Source: Pseudomonas fulva NBRC 16637 = DSM 17717 (GTDB taxonomy: Bacteria > Pseudomonadota > Gammaproteobacteria > Pseudomonadales > Pseudomonadaceae). From it: DNA of 64,000 nt. The stretch spans positions 51,070-115,069 of the forward strand of contig NZ_BBIQ01000015.1 in NCBI RefSeq assembly GCF_000730565.1, written 5' to 3'. The notes under the pieces are model-generated. The model was not told the origin of the DNA. It saw nothing but the letters and a program-made list of their open reading frames with translations, and did no database searches. Position numbers and translations under genes: made by a program. Positions 36,667 through 45,695 of this stretch are shown here, one piece after another (positions within the stretch are counted from its first letter, which is position 1; each line of letters opens with the position of its first letter).

Positions 36667-37149
36667 ATGCAATGCGACTTGTGGGATCACGCCTTGAGCC
36701 TGTACGCCAGGCCCGGTGTGGAAGCGGCTTGCCTCGACCTGCAACGGCAAGGGGGCGACGTGTGCCTGCTATTGTGCGCCACCTGGCTGCAGGCCAGGTC
36801 AATCGAGGTGCAGCAACAGCGCGTCGAGGCCTTGCAGGGCTGTGCAGGGCCCTGGCAACGGGATGTGGTCTCACCCTTGCGAAGCCTGCGCGAACAATGG
36901 CGAGAATCAGCGAAAGGCGACCCACCGTTGGCTGAGCTGCGAGAGCAACTCAAAAGACTGGAGCTTTCAGCTGAAAAAGCGCTGTTGGAACGCTTGCAAG
37001 CCTGTGCAGCACAGTGGCCCGCCGGCAGACCGGGACATACTGGCGACTGGCTGGCTTGGCTTGCACCGAGCCAGCTGCGAGATCACCGCGCACTTGAGCA
37101 GTTGCGCGCGGCGGCGCTGGCGCATCAGGCGTCGGTGGACGACGACTGA
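36667..37149 (+). CDS. TIGR02444 / DUF2390 family protein
   Basis: Protein of 160 residues, function unknown, recognised by its N-terminal LWDHALSLYARPGVEAACLD and VCLLLCATWL segments. It is helical and probably cytoplasmic. It is divergent from the ABC-F gene across only 50 bp, and its last 25 bp overlap the convergent algP gene, so the stop codons of both lie within each other. This neighbourhood next to algP is conserved in pseudomonads. Confidence 0.8.
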   Translation: MQCDLWDHALSLYARPGVEAACLDLQRQGGDVCLLLCATWLQARSIEVQQQRVEALQGCAGPWQRDVVSPLRSLREQWRESAKGDPPLAELREQLKRLELSAEKALLERLQACAAQWPAGRPGHTGDWLAWLAPSQLRDHRALEQLRAAALAHQASVDDD

Positions 37150-38066
37150 GCAGCTCCTACGTCGGATACAGGTGTGGCAGGGTTCACCGAGTTGCCGGAC
37201 GCTGGGGCTTTGTCGTCGGCAGCCGTCGCCGGCTTGGCACTTGTGGATCGGCTGCTGGCAGTGCGAGTGGCCGTTCGGGTGGCGGTGCCACGGGTAGAGG
37301 GTTTCGCAGGTGCGGGCTTGCTTGCGGCTTTTGCACTCGCTGCCTTGGCTGCAGGCTTGGCTGACGTCGCCTTGGCAGCCTGGGTGCTGGATGCAGAAGA
37401 TTCAGCCGCTGAAGCCTTGGCCGCTGTCGCTTTCGCAGGGGACTTGGCTGCGCCCGGCTTTGTGGCAGCCTTGGTTGCGGTAGGCTTCGAGGCCGATCTG
37501 GCAGCAGGTTTGGCTGCCACGGATTGTGCGTCAGCGGCCTTGGCTGCAGGCTTGGTAGCTGCGGTGCGCGCAGCCGGTTTGGCCTTGCCAGTGGCTGGGG
37601 TAGGCGATTTGGCGGCTGTGGTCTTGGTAGCAGGCTTGGTAGCAGCTGGGGCGGCAGCCTGGGCTGCACGTTGGTCGAGGGCCTTGGTGGCGGCTTCACG
37701 CACCTTGCCAACGCCTTGGGCCAGTTTCAGGCTGTCCTGAGCATCGCGCTTTAATTGCTGGATGTAGCCGCGGGTCTGGGTCTGGCGGTCCTTGAGCGAG
37801 TCGAGCAGCTCTTCGAGCTCGGCAACGGCCTTTTTGGCCTTGTTCTGCGACTTGGCTTTGCCCGCCGTTGCTGCGTCTTGCAACTTCAAGCGACCGTTAT
37901 GCAGTTTTTCCTGGGCCTTGCCGCGCTGCTTTTCCAACTTGGCCAACAGCTTCTCTGCATCAGCCAGCGCTTGCGAGCAGGCCTCTTCCAAATGTTCAAG
38001 CAAGCTACCCGAAAGTTGCTGAAGCAGGTGTAACGGCGTGCTGACTGGCTTTTTCTTGGCCGACAT
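37125..38066 (-). CDS. algP: AlgP (AlgR3), alanine/lysine-rich histone-like protein
   Basis: Protein of 313 residues. The first 130 are helical and coiled-coil-like (SGSLLEHLEEACSQALADAE). The rest is a low-complexity tail of Ala, Lys, Pro and Ser with many KPAA, KAAS and KPAT units, similar to eukaryotic H1 tails. In P. aeruginosa AlgP binds DNA and has been linked to algD transcription, though its role is disputed. The Pro/Ser/Ala/Thr-rich final 40 residues contain few lysines. Start ATG 38066 has a perfect AGGAGGT site. The repetitive coding sequence makes it prone to length variation between strains. Confidence 0.88.
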   Translation of the reverse strand: MSAKKKPVSTPLHLLQQLSGSLLEHLEEACSQALADAEKLLAKLEKQRGKAQEKLHNGRLKLQDAATAGKAKSQNKAKKAVAELEELLDSLKDRQTQTRGYIQQLKRDAQDSLKLAQGVGKVREAATKALDQRAAQAAAPAATKPATKTTAAKSPTPATGKAKPAARTAATKPAAKAADAQSVAAKPAARSASKPTATKAATKPGAAKSPAKATAAKASAAESSASSTQAAKATSAKPAAKAASAKAASKPAPAKPSTRGTATRTATRTASSRSTSAKPATAADDKAPASGNSVNPATPVSDVGAAQSSSTDA

Positions 38067-38325
38067 GACTTACCTCCTGACTGATGAGAGTGCGACTCAT
38101 ACTATGCTTCCGCTGCGCAGGCCGCTAGGGCATCTTGACCGCAATATCCATACACTGTTGCATATCAACGTCTGAGCACATCTCGCACCGCAAGCACGGC
38201 AATTAACTACGCTTCGCCAGCGCTGACCTGTCGTTGATCAATGCACCGTGTGGTCCGGCACGCCGCGAGCCCGTACCGTCGTGAACACTGGCATACTTCG
38301 CCCCCCACCGCCGTAGGAATTGGTC

Positions 38326-38961
38326 ATGCTTCGATCCATTGTTCTAGGTTTTTGCCTACTGCCGATGTTGGCCGTGGCCGACACCGATGATCAGGACCTT
38401 GCCTACAGCCTGGGTGCCAGTCTGGGTGAACGGCTGCGACAGGAAATGCCAGGGCTACAGCTCGATGCGCTCGTCGAAGGCTTGCGCCAGTCTTACCAGG
38501 AACAGCCCTTGAAGTTGAGCCAGGCCCGCATGCAGGCGCTGCTCGAACAGCACCAACCGCAGCAAGACGCTGCGCCCCAGGCGCCTGAAGCCGCAGAGAT
38601 ACGTTTCATGGCCAATGAGCGGGCCCGTGCTGGCGTTCATGAGTTGATGCAAGGTGTGCTGTACAGCGAGCTACAAGCAGGCAATGGACCGCAGCCCAAG
38701 GCGGGCGCCAAGGTGCTGGTCAATTACGTGGGACGGTTGCCCAGTGGAGAAGTGTTCGACCAAAGCCGTGAGCCGCAGTGGTTCAGCCTCGACTCGGTTA
38801 TCGAGGGCTGGCAGATGGCGCTGCCGCAAATGCATGCGGGTGCAAAATGGCGACTGGTGATTCCGTCTGCACTGGCCTACGGCGCCGACGGCGCGGGTGA
38901 TCTGATTGCACCCTACACGCCGCTGGTTTTTGAAATCCAATTGCTGCAAACCAAGGACTGA
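38326..38961 (+). CDS. FKBP-type peptidyl-prolyl isomerase, exported
   Basis: Protein of 211 residues with a signal peptide (MLRSIVLGFCLLPMLAVA), an N-terminal Mip/FkpA-like dimerisation region (LAYSLGASLGERL, to about residue 90) and a C-terminal FKBP domain (VLVNYVGRLPSGEVFDQS; GWQMALPQMHAGAKWRLVIP; PLVFEIQLL). It should catalyse proline isomerisation in periplasmic protein folding. ATG 38326 is chosen over a TTG two codons upstream because TAGGAAT is well placed for it. It is located between algP and algQ as in other pseudomonads. Confidence 0.88.
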   Translation: MLRSIVLGFCLLPMLAVADTDDQDLAYSLGASLGERLRQEMPGLQLDALVEGLRQSYQEQPLKLSQARMQALLEQHQPQQDAAPQAPEAAEIRFMANERARAGVHELMQGVLYSELQAGNGPQPKAGAKVLVNYVGRLPSGEVFDQSREPQWFSLDSVIEGWQMALPQMHAGAKWRLVIPSALAYGADGAGDLIAPYTPLVFEIQLLQTKD

Positions 38962-38968
38962 ATGACCC

Positions 38969-39439
38969 TCAGACGGGCGCCAGGCCTTCTTCCTTGTGCG
39001 CGTTGTGCAGCACTTCGATCAGGCAATCTTCAAGCTCGAAGCGCTCATGCAACAAGCTGCCAAGCTTGCCAAGCTTCTCGGCGAAGCGTTCGGTGTCCTT
39101 GCATTCAGCCTTGACGCAGTGATCGTTGAACGCCAGTGCAATCTGGGTAATGTCATCAATGCGTGGGCTGATCTCGCCTGCAAGATCAAGGGCTCGGGTG
39201 TCTCCAAATGCCTTGGCCTCGCTGACCAGTTGTTCACAGATTTCGAAATGCCACGCCGAGACATAGTCCACCAGCAGCGCACAGAAGTCGCCGTTGGTGT
39301 CTTTGTCTGCAAAGGCCGGTTTGGCATCACGCAACGAACGATAGGCATGAACCAGTTGCTCGCGCTCGCTCAGCCAACGGTCGATCAGCGCGTTGACCCC
39401 GCCCCAGCGTTCCTGTGCATTCTGACAACTATCGAGCAT
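38969..39439 (-). CDS. algQ: AlgQ, Rsd-type anti-sigma-70 regulator
   Basis: Cytoplasmic helical protein of 156 residues in the Rsd/AlgQ family, which binds region 4 of RpoD and shifts RNA polymerase use. Family blocks are MLDSCQNAQERWGGVNALID at the N-terminus and CALLVDYVSAWHFEICEQL in the middle. In P. aeruginosa AlgQ affects alginate and virulence-factor expression. It is convergent with the FKBP gene, 7 bp apart at the stop codons. Upstream toward dsbB there are 212 bp with no recognisable element. Confidence 0.92.
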   Translation of the reverse strand: MLDSCQNAQERWGGVNALIDRWLSEREQLVHAYRSLRDAKPAFADKDTNGDFCALLVDYVSAWHFEICEQLVSEAKAFGDTRALDLAGEISPRIDDITQIALAFNDHCVKAECKDTERFAEKLGKLGSLLHERFELEDCLIEVLHNAHKEEGLAPV

Positions 39440-39651
39440 GGCGATCTCTTCCCCTGTGGGTAGATGCCGCTGCTCCTCGCGTAGCGCTGCTAAGGCACGA
39501 GATTGAATTAGCAGAACAGCATCAAACCTTGGATTTTCGGTAGGCGTGCTCGGAGATTATTCCCACGCAAGCTGCCCTTCAAGGTACGCAGGGTAATAAC
39601 TTCGTACAAGTGTTTAATACGCCGTCTTACCGCCATTGGTCGTGCTGCGGC

Positions 39652-40173
39652 TCAGCGTTGTTTGAGGTCATGGGTGAGCAGGGCATGCAGGCGACCTGCA
39701 AGTAGATGACCGAGCGCAAACGCAGCCAGGAGCACAAAGGCCATCAGGCTCCATTCGGGTAACGTCAAGTCCATGAAGCTCCAGGTCAGCGCATTGCAAT
39801 CAGGGGCACCGGAAAATAGTTGCCGGGCAAGCTCGTTCCAGTACTGCCCAGCGTTGTGGTCGATGGCGACGGGGCAGACCAGGTCATCGGCCGCAACCCC
39901 CTGCAGCCAGACATGCCTTGCGGCTACTGCAGCGCCACCCAGTGCAAAGCCAAGCGCTAGCTGGGCATAGCGGCGTTGGCCTTCGAGTGCCGGCCCATGC
40001 AGCACTGCGCTTAGACACACCAGTACATACCCTGCCAGCAGCGCCCGTTGTGTCACACACAGTAGGCACGGCAAAAGCCCGAGCGCATCTTGCAGCTTGA
40101 ATGCAGTGACCAGGGCAGTGAATGCCACCAGGCAGGTTGGGAAGAAGAAAGTACGCAGGCGGGCCGGCAGCAT
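39652..40173 (-). CDS. dsbB: Disulfide bond formation protein DsbB
   Basis: Inner-membrane quinone-dependent oxidase of 173 residues that reoxidises DsbA. Four hydrophobic segments are visible. The first periplasmic redox pair is LLPCLLCVTQRALL (CxxC) and the second pair is the separated cysteines in DDLVCPVAIDHN and GAPDCNALTW. The downstream position to hemY is part of the conserved hemCDXY-dsbB region. Confidence 0.9.
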   Translation of the reverse strand: MLPARLRTFFFPTCLVAFTALVTAFKLQDALGLLPCLLCVTQRALLAGYVLVCLSAVLHGPALEGQRRYAQLALGFALGGAAVAARHVWLQGVAADDLVCPVAIDHNAGQYWNELARQLFSGAPDCNALTWSFMDLTLPEWSLMAFVLLAAFALGHLLAGRLHALLTHDLKQR

Positions 40174-40365
40174 GGGCAGTGAGGGTCCCGGTATCGGTAG
40201 TCGTGGCTTGAAACGGTAGAGGAATCACATCCTTTGTTTCAAGGCACAACAGTCGAGACAATTCCCAGCGTTACCTAAGAAATATCCAACTGCTTTGTAA
40301 GACGCGCCTTAAGAAAATACGTCAGGATTTCTCTGGCCCGAGCCGAAAGATTACCTCCCCTTGAA

Positions 40366-40385
40366 GCCCGCGGCTTTGCGCGGGC
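40366..40385 (-). terminator. Possible terminator of the hem operon
   Basis: Perfect 7-bp arms GCCCGCG and CGCGGGC with a GCTTTG loop lie 11 bp after the hemY stop. There is no clear T-run on the minus strand, so termination efficiency is uncertain. The rest of the 222 bp between hemY and dsbB is featureless to me. Confidence 0.4.
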
Positions 40386-40395
40386 CAAGGTCAGG

Positions 40396-41634
40396 TCAAG
40401 CGCGAACCGTCTCCGGCAACGGCAGCGCCAGCAGTCGCTCATCGAGCAAACCAAGCCCTTCCTGGAAGAGTTGGTTGCTGCGCTCCGTTTCGCCAAGGCC
40501 TGCGAGCAGACGTGCCAGCTCAGCGCAGGCCTCGGGGTTGCGCTCCATGCGCAAGCTGCTTTCCAGATAGTCACGGGCCTTGCCCCACAGCCGATTCTGC
40601 AAGCTGAGCCGACCCAGCGTCAGCAGCAGGCTGGCATCCTGAGGATGGTCCTTGAGCCAAGCTTCGGCGGTCTGCAGCTGCTGGGCAGGGTCTTCACCGC
40701 GCACCAGGCCGTACAGCCGAGCAAGGTGGCTTTCGTAGTTGCGCTTGAGCGCCGTGCGCAATACCTGCTCGGCCTCGCCCTGAGCGCCGAGCTGGCGCAG
40801 TTGCTCGGCATAGGCCAGGACCAGTTGCGGCTCCTGACGCTGGGCGGAGGTCAATTGCTGCCAGGCACGCTCCAGGGCTTGGCGGGCCGTTTGCGCATCT
40901 TCACCCCGGGTCTGTGCCAGGCTCAGGTTTTGCCCCCAGGCACGACGTTCGAGCGTGGCGAGCTCGGTGGCGGGCAATACCTTGTTCTTGCGCAGGTCCG
41001 GCATCAGGCGAATGAGCGCAGACCAGTCGCCGCGCTCAAGCTGCAAGCGTTGCAACAAACGCAGTACCTGAGTGTTCTGTGGATGGCGCTCCTGCATGGC
41101 CAGCAACGTCTCCAGCGCCCCGTCGTTGTCGCCACGGTCCATTTGCAGTTGGGCATGGGTCAAGGCCACGGCAAGCTCTGCCTGAGGTTGCCGCTCCAGC
41201 GCACGCTCCAGCAGACCGTCGCTTTCCTCGACACGGCCCTGCTCGTTGGCGGCCTTGGCGGCGCCAAGGTAATACATCAGCGGTTGGCGTTCGGCTTCTG
41301 CAGCCCTGTGCAGATGACGCTGGGCGCTGGCCCAGCGCCCTTCTGCCAGATCCAGTTGGCCCTGTTCGATGGCAACGCGGTTGCGCCGGCTGCGGTTGCG
41401 CCGGGACCAAGGGTTGACCGCCCCGCCGGACGCCAGGAGCAGGCCGACCAGAAAACGCAGCACCAACAGCGCCAGGATGACGGCCAGCAAGCCCAACAGC
41501 GCGGCCCAAAGCCCGGACTGATAACGGAAGCTGCCATAGGAAATCATCACGTAGCCGCTGTGCTTGGCCACGGCCACGCCGAGGGCCGCTGCCACCACAA
41601 TGGCCAGTACCGCCAACAGGTAGACACGCTTCAT
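40396..41634 (-). CDS. hemY: HemY, heme-biosynthesis-associated membrane protein
   Basis: Inner-membrane protein of 412 residues. Two hydrophobic segments (about residues 3-20 and 38-72) make up the HemY_N region, followed by a cytoplasmic or periplasmic TPR-like helical domain (repeats such as AEAERQPLMYYLGAAKAANEQ and DNDGALETLLAMQERHPQNT). Its function in tetrapyrrole metabolism is not biochemically settled. It should not be confused with the Gram-positive HemY oxidase. It overlaps the end of hemX by 4 bp (ATGA). Confidence 0.9.
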   Translation of the reverse strand: MKRVYLLAVLAIVVAAALGVAVAKHSGYVMISYGSFRYQSGLWAALLGLLAVILALLVLRFLVGLLLASGGAVNPWSRRNRSRRNRVAIEQGQLDLAEGRWASAQRHLHRAAEAERQPLMYYLGAAKAANEQGRVEESDGLLERALERQPQAELAVALTHAQLQMDRGDNDGALETLLAMQERHPQNTQVLRLLQRLQLERGDWSALIRLMPDLRKNKVLPATELATLERRAWGQNLSLAQTRGEDAQTARQALERAWQQLTSAQRQEPQLVLAYAEQLRQLGAQGEAEQVLRTALKRNYESHLARLYGLVRGEDPAQQLQTAEAWLKDHPQDASLLLTLGRLSLQNRLWGKARDYLESSLRMERNPEACAELARLLAGLGETERSNQLFQEGLGLLDERLLALPLPETVRA

Positions 41635-42731
41635 GGCTTGTCTCCCTTGTCCTCGGCAGGCAGATGCCGGCGCTGGATATAGGCCTGAACGGAGGCAAGG
41701 CTTTCACTGAGGTCAGGGGTTACGACCGAAACGGGTTGCTCGGCCAGTGCGTTCAGGCTGTCGAGCATGGCTTTGCTCTGCGGATTGTCGGCGTTGAAGT
41801 TGGCCAGCAGCACGCTGCGTGCATCATCCAATGCCTGGGCATAGACCTTCGCATCGCCGTTGAGCGCTGCCCATTGCGCCTGTTCCAGCGTAAGACTCAA
41901 CGCCAGGCGCAGCTGATTGAGCTGCTGACCCGCGAGCAACGGTTTCACGTTCTCGTCGGCATTGAATTCAATCTGGAAATACTTGGATATTTCCGACCAC
42001 CATTTGGACAGGCGACTGGCGCCGTCGCCGTCACTGGTCAGCGCACCCATGGCATTGGCGTCATTGTCGAATTCCGGGGACTGGGCGCTCAGTTGCTGGA
42101 CGAGCTCACGCTGGGCCGCCAACTTCAGGAACAGACCGGTGCGGTCAGGCTGCTGGGTATTGTTGAGCGTGGCGAGGCTGCGGGCCAGTTGCTCGCGCGC
42201 GGCGAAGGCGCCAGGGTCGCTTTGCTCGCGCAAAATCTCGTCGGCCCCTTCGACCAGCGCCTTGGCACTGGTGATGTCCTGCAAAGCCGACAGCCTCAAG
42301 GTCGCCAGGCGCAACAAGTGCTCGGCTTCGGCCAGGCGCCATTCCTTGCGGCTTTCACCCAGTACGGTCTCAAGCCGCTGACTCAGACGTTGCTGATCGC
42401 CTTGGAGCTGCGCGACCAGACGACGACGGTCTTCAAGCTCACTGGCTGCCGGCAGACCGGCCAACTGTGCGCTGATTTTCTGTTCACGCTGCTGAAGCGC
42501 CTCGGCTCGCTGGTTCAGCGCCTCCAGGTGCTGGCCCTGGTCGAACTCGCTGCCTTGCAGTTGGTGCACTTGCCAGGCGCCCCAGCCGCCTACAGCGATG
42601 CCGGCAGCGCCCAACAACAGGGCCAGCGCGGCTAAGCCATTGCCGGAGCGCTTGGCGGGCACTGGGGTGACAGGCTCCGTCGGCGCCTGGGCCGACGTTT
42701 GATCCTTGTTGGACAAGACAGTCTCGCTCAC
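41631..42731 (-). CDS. hemX: HemX, membrane-anchored uroporphyrinogen-associated protein
   Basis: Protein of 366 residues with a single membrane helix (ALALLLGAAGIAVGGWGAW, about 33-52) after a Pro/Thr-rich cytoplasmic N-terminus and a long coiled coil (about 60-140). Often annotated as uroporphyrinogen-III C-methyltransferase, but no SAM-methyltransferase motif is visible, so that name is doubtful. GTG at 42731 is the start, with AAGGATGG upstream. It lies between hemD and hemY in the conserved operon. Confidence 0.88.
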   Translation of the reverse strand: MSETVLSNKDQTSAQAPTEPVTPVPAKRSGNGLAALALLLGAAGIAVGGWGAWQVHQLQGSEFDQGQHLEALNQRAEALQQREQKISAQLAGLPAASELEDRRRLVAQLQGDQQRLSQRLETVLGESRKEWRLAEAEHLLRLATLRLSALQDITSAKALVEGADEILREQSDPGAFAAREQLARSLATLNNTQQPDRTGLFLKLAAQRELVQQLSAQSPEFDNDANAMGALTSDGDGASRLSKWWSEISKYFQIEFNADENVKPLLAGQQLNQLRLALSLTLEQAQWAALNGDAKVYAQALDDARSVLLANFNADNPQSKAMLDSLNALAEQPVSVVTPDLSESLASVQAYIQRRHLPAEDKGDKP

Positions 42732-42761
42732 GTATCCATCCTTTGCATGGGGGCGCGCCGC

Positions 42762-43544
42762 CTAGAGCTTGGCGCCTGGGTCGGCAGGTGCAGCGCTACG
42801 CTGCACGGCTGCCAGCAAGGCCGCAGCGCTGGCGCCACGGCAATCCACAACGTGTTGGGCACCTGCGGCCCGGGCCTGCTCAGCGACCCGCGGGCTTGGT
42901 ACGAACACCGGCAAGCGTGCCAGCTGCGGCCATTGGCTACCAGCCTGTTGCTGCAAGTGTTCGAAACCCTGTCCACTGCTGACCACCACGCCATTAAGGC
43001 GTTCCGCTTCGATGCGATGCAACAGGTAGCCCGCAGGGTACGACGGCAGGTCGCGGCGATACAGTTCCAGATAATCGACGGTAGCACCTCGCTGAGCAAG
43101 ACGCTCTGCCAGCAATTCGCGACCTCCGACACCCCGCACGATCAAGATGCGCGGCCCTGCGTTCGCCAGAACCTGTTGGAGCGCAGGCAATTCGAGCAAG
43201 GCTTCACTGTCGTCCCCGCATGCGGGGAAGCTGACATCAAGCTGTGCATCCTGCAGCACCGCAGCCGTAGCCGCGCCTACCGTGAACCAACCCTGCATCG
43301 GTACGGGCAGTTGCCGCTGCGCCGCTGCCGCGAGCAATAACCTGGCAGCCGGTTTACTGACCACGATGAACCCTTGGTAACTGGACAGTCCCTTGAGCAA
43401 CGCCAATTGCGGCGGCTGCAGCATGACAGGTTCGATCGCAAGCAAAGGCATGCAGCTGCTGGCTATGCCAGCTTGGCCCAGTGTGTGGGCAAGCGCTGCA
43501 CACTCCTCAGCGGGTCGGGTCAACAGCAGGCGCCAAGGGCTCAC
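42762..43544 (-). CDS. hemD: Uroporphyrinogen-III synthase
   Basis: Enzyme of 260 residues that cyclises hydroxymethylbilane with inversion of ring D. Recognisable blocks are [19 protein letters not shown] at the start, [33 protein letters not shown] and the C-terminal [16 protein letters not shown]. The start GTG at 43544 overlaps the hemC stop (GTGA), which couples the two enzymes that handle an unstable intermediate. Confidence 0.92.
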   Translation of the reverse strand: MSPWRLLLTRPAEECAALAHTLGQAGIASSCMPLLAIEPVMLQPPQLALLKGLSSYQGFIVVSKPAARLLLAAAAQRQLPVPMQGWFTVGAATAAVLQDAQLDVSFPACGDDSEALLELPALQQVLANAGPRILIVRGVGGRELLAERLAQRGATVDYLELYRRDLPSYPAGYLLHRIEAERLNGVVVSSGQGFEHLQQQAGSQWPQLARLPVFVPSPRVAEQARAAGAQHVVDCRGASAAALLAAVQRSAAPADPGAKL

Positions 43545-44482
43545 GAATGCCCTGCCTCGCCGTAGATTTCCTTGAGAATGGCCTCAGCACCCTGATTGAG
43601 CAGATCTTCGGCCACCTGCACACCGAGTGCTTCAGCTTGCAGGCGAGGCGCCCGAGCCTGGGCGACCAACAGCGTACCGCCATCTGGATGCCCTACCAGG
43701 CCCCGAAGCCACAGCTGGTCTTGTTCAAGCACTGCATAACAGGCGATCGGCACCTGACAACCGCCGTTCAGGCGTTTGTTCAAGGCGCGTTCGGCTACCA
43801 CACGATCGGCCGTATCGAGATGATGCAAGGGCGCGAGGAGCGCGTGGATCTCTGCATCGGCGCTGCGGCATTCGATGCCGACGGCGCCTTGCCCCCCGGC
43901 AGGAAGGCTGTCGTCGACGCTGATGCTGTCGGTGATTCGCGCTTCGAAGCCCAACCGGATGAGCCCGGCTGCCGCCAGGATGATGGCGTCGTAGTCACCC
44001 GCGTCGAGCTTGGCCAGGCGTGTATTGACGTTGCCGCGCAGAAAGCGGATTTGCAGGTCGGGACGGCGGGCCAGCAGTTGGGTCTGTCGACGCAGGCTGG
44101 AAGTTCCGACGATGCTGCCGGCAGGCAACGACTGAAGGCTGTCGAACCGGTTGGAAACGAACGCATCGCGCGGGTCTTCACGCTCGCAGATGCAATACAG
44201 GCCAAGGCCCTCGGGAAAGTCCATGGGGACGTCTTTCATCGAGTGCACGGCGATGTCGGCTTCGTGCTCGAGCAGAGCGGTTTCCAGTTCCTTGACGAAC
44301 AGCCCTTTGCCGCCGATCTTGGCCAAAGGCGCATCGAGCAGCTTGTCGCCCCGGCTGACCATGGGCACCAGGGAAACTTTCAGGCCAGGGTGGGCCTGTT
44401 CCAGGCGCGCCTTGACGTATTCGGCCTGCCACAGGGCCAGGGCACTTTTACGAGTGGCAATACGGATTTCGCGAGTGGACAT
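43541..44482 (-). CDS. hemC: Porphobilinogen deaminase (hydroxymethylbilane synthase)
   Basis: Cytoplasmic enzyme of 313 residues that condenses four porphobilinogens. Motifs include the N-terminal [18 protein letters not shown], the substrate-site [20 protein letters not shown], and the dipyrromethane-cofactor cysteine in [14 protein letters not shown]. Start ATG 44482 lies 161 bp downstream of algR; a strong inverted repeat occupies that gap. Confidence 0.95.
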   Translation of the reverse strand: MSTREIRIATRKSALALWQAEYVKARLEQAHPGLKVSLVPMVSRGDKLLDAPLAKIGGKGLFVKELETALLEHEADIAVHSMKDVPMDFPEGLGLYCICEREDPRDAFVSNRFDSLQSLPAGSIVGTSSLRRQTQLLARRPDLQIRFLRGNVNTRLAKLDAGDYDAIILAAAGLIRLGFEARITDSISVDDSLPAGGQGAVGIECRSADAEIHALLAPLHHLDTADRVVAERALNKRLNGGCQVPIACYAVLEQDQLWLRGLVGHPDGGTLLVAQARAPRLQAEALGVQVAEDLLNQGAEAILKEIYGEAGHS

Positions 44483-44504
44483 GTAACGCCCCGAACCAGA
44501 GAAA

Positions 44505-44536
44505 TGCCGCCGATGATAGCAGCATCATCGGCGGCA
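44505..44536. repeat. Perfect 13-bp inverted repeat between algR and hemC
   Basis: Arms TGCCGCCGATGAT (44505-44517) and ATCATCGGCGGCA (44524-44536) pair perfectly over a 6-base loop, 23 bp upstream of the hemC start. On the minus strand it is followed by TTTCTC, a weak T-run. It could be a partial terminator or attenuator setting hemC expression relative to algR, or a protein operator. Confidence 0.6.
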
Positions 44537-44643
44537 CTAGCAGATACGGATCAACAGCCTGGGCCAAAGCTGCCGATGACAGGCCCGGCGGTGCGCCCCT
44601 GTGCGACTGCCATGAGCGCTGGCACGTCCACGGCGTCAAGCGC

Positions 44644-45387
44644 TCAAAGGGTCTGCATCATCTTGCGCACGCCAGCTACATGACGCCGGCTCACGGTCAG
44701 GGCATCGCCGTCGAGCCCTCGAAGGTACAGTTGGAAATGCCCCAGAGGTGTACGTTGCAGGCGTTCGATCCGCTCCCGCGCAACCAGCGCATTGCGGTGG
44801 ATACGCACAAAACGGTCGCCAAATTCATCCTCGAGTGCCTTGAGCGGCTCGTCGAGCAGCACTTCGCCCGTTTCATGGCGCAGGGTCACGTACTTGTGAT
44901 CGGCGATGAAGTAGATGATCTGAGCGATAGGGATCAGCTCGATGCCCTTGCGGGTTCTGGCACTGATGTGGCTGCGGGGACCACCGCCCTCGTGGCCTGG
45001 ACGAGTGAGCGCGGCCAGCTGGCTGCGGTTTGGCCGGTCGGCCTTGCGCAGTGCCTCACGAAGCGCCTGCCCGTGCACAGGCTTGGTCACGTAGCTGAGG
45101 GGAGTTTCCTTGAAGGCGTCTTCCCCGTACTCGTCATCACCGGTACAGAACACGAGCGCAGGTGGCGCCTCACGCTCGCACAGTCGGGCGGCGACCTGCA
45201 GACCATCGAGGCCAGGCATGCCGATATCCAACAGGACAATGTCGGGTTTCAAGCTTTCGATCAGCGCAAGGGCCTCTTCACCATTGGTGGCACTTGGCTC
45301 CAGCACGGTATAACCCTCGAGTTCACCGAACATTCGGCTTAGGCGCTCGCGGCCTTGGGGTTCGTCATCAACGATCAGGACATTCAT
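44644..45387 (-). CDS. algR: AlgR, LytTR-type response regulator
   Basis: Cytoplasmic response regulator of 247 residues. The receiver domain (about 1-115) keeps the acidic pocket in VDDEP, phosphoacceptor Asp54 in IVLLDIGMPG and the lysine in YVTKP. The C-terminal LytTR DNA-binding domain (about 145-247) contains LIPIAQIIYFIADHKYVTLR and FVRIHRNALVARERIERL. In P. aeruginosa AlgR controls alginate, twitching and virulence genes and its kinase AlgZ/FimS is encoded immediately upstream. Here algR is followed upstream directly by the divergent argH with no kinase gene between. Confidence 0.93.
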   Translation of the reverse strand: MNVLIVDDEPQGRERLSRMFGELEGYTVLEPSATNGEEALALIESLKPDIVLLDIGMPGLDGLQVAARLCEREAPPALVFCTGDDEYGEDAFKETPLSYVTKPVHGQALREALRKADRPNRSQLAALTRPGHEGGGPRSHISARTRKGIELIPIAQIIYFIADHKYVTLRHETGEVLLDEPLKALEDEFGDRFVRIHRNALVARERIERLQRTPLGHFQLYLRGLDGDALTVSRRHVAGVRKMMQTL

Positions 45388-45695
45388 AATTGCGCTGGAT
45401 TCCTGAGTGAGTCTCGCACGGTTAAAAGCGTAGACAGCTGTGTGAAGCGACGCTGCGTGTCACGCTCTAGACCGGTGCGATAGCCAAAGATTCACTGTGG
45501 CTGGCAGATTAGCTGCCCGCCTCTGTCAAACTGTAGACGGTCCATGGAACACTGCCGTTCAATCGGTGAAATCTCCGTGGCCTACATCGCGCTACGCCTT
45601 TTCCACCCTCACACTCTGCAGGCGCCCTGCGGCACTGGGCCCAACCCTGTTATCATCGCGGCAATTTTTCGTTCACGCCTGCAATGAGTGAAACC
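45388..45695. other. Divergent promoter region of algR and argH
   Basis: No gene is present in these 308 bases. They must hold promoters for both flanking genes. A TATCAT box about 45 bp before the argH start is a possible -10 for argH. I see no fragment of an algZ-like histidine kinase. Confidence 0.5.

Noticed and set aside
41631..42731. HemX as a uroporphyrinogen-III C-methyltransferase
   Set aside because: The protein is a coiled-coil, single-span membrane protein with no visible SAM-binding motif; the enzymatic name was not used.
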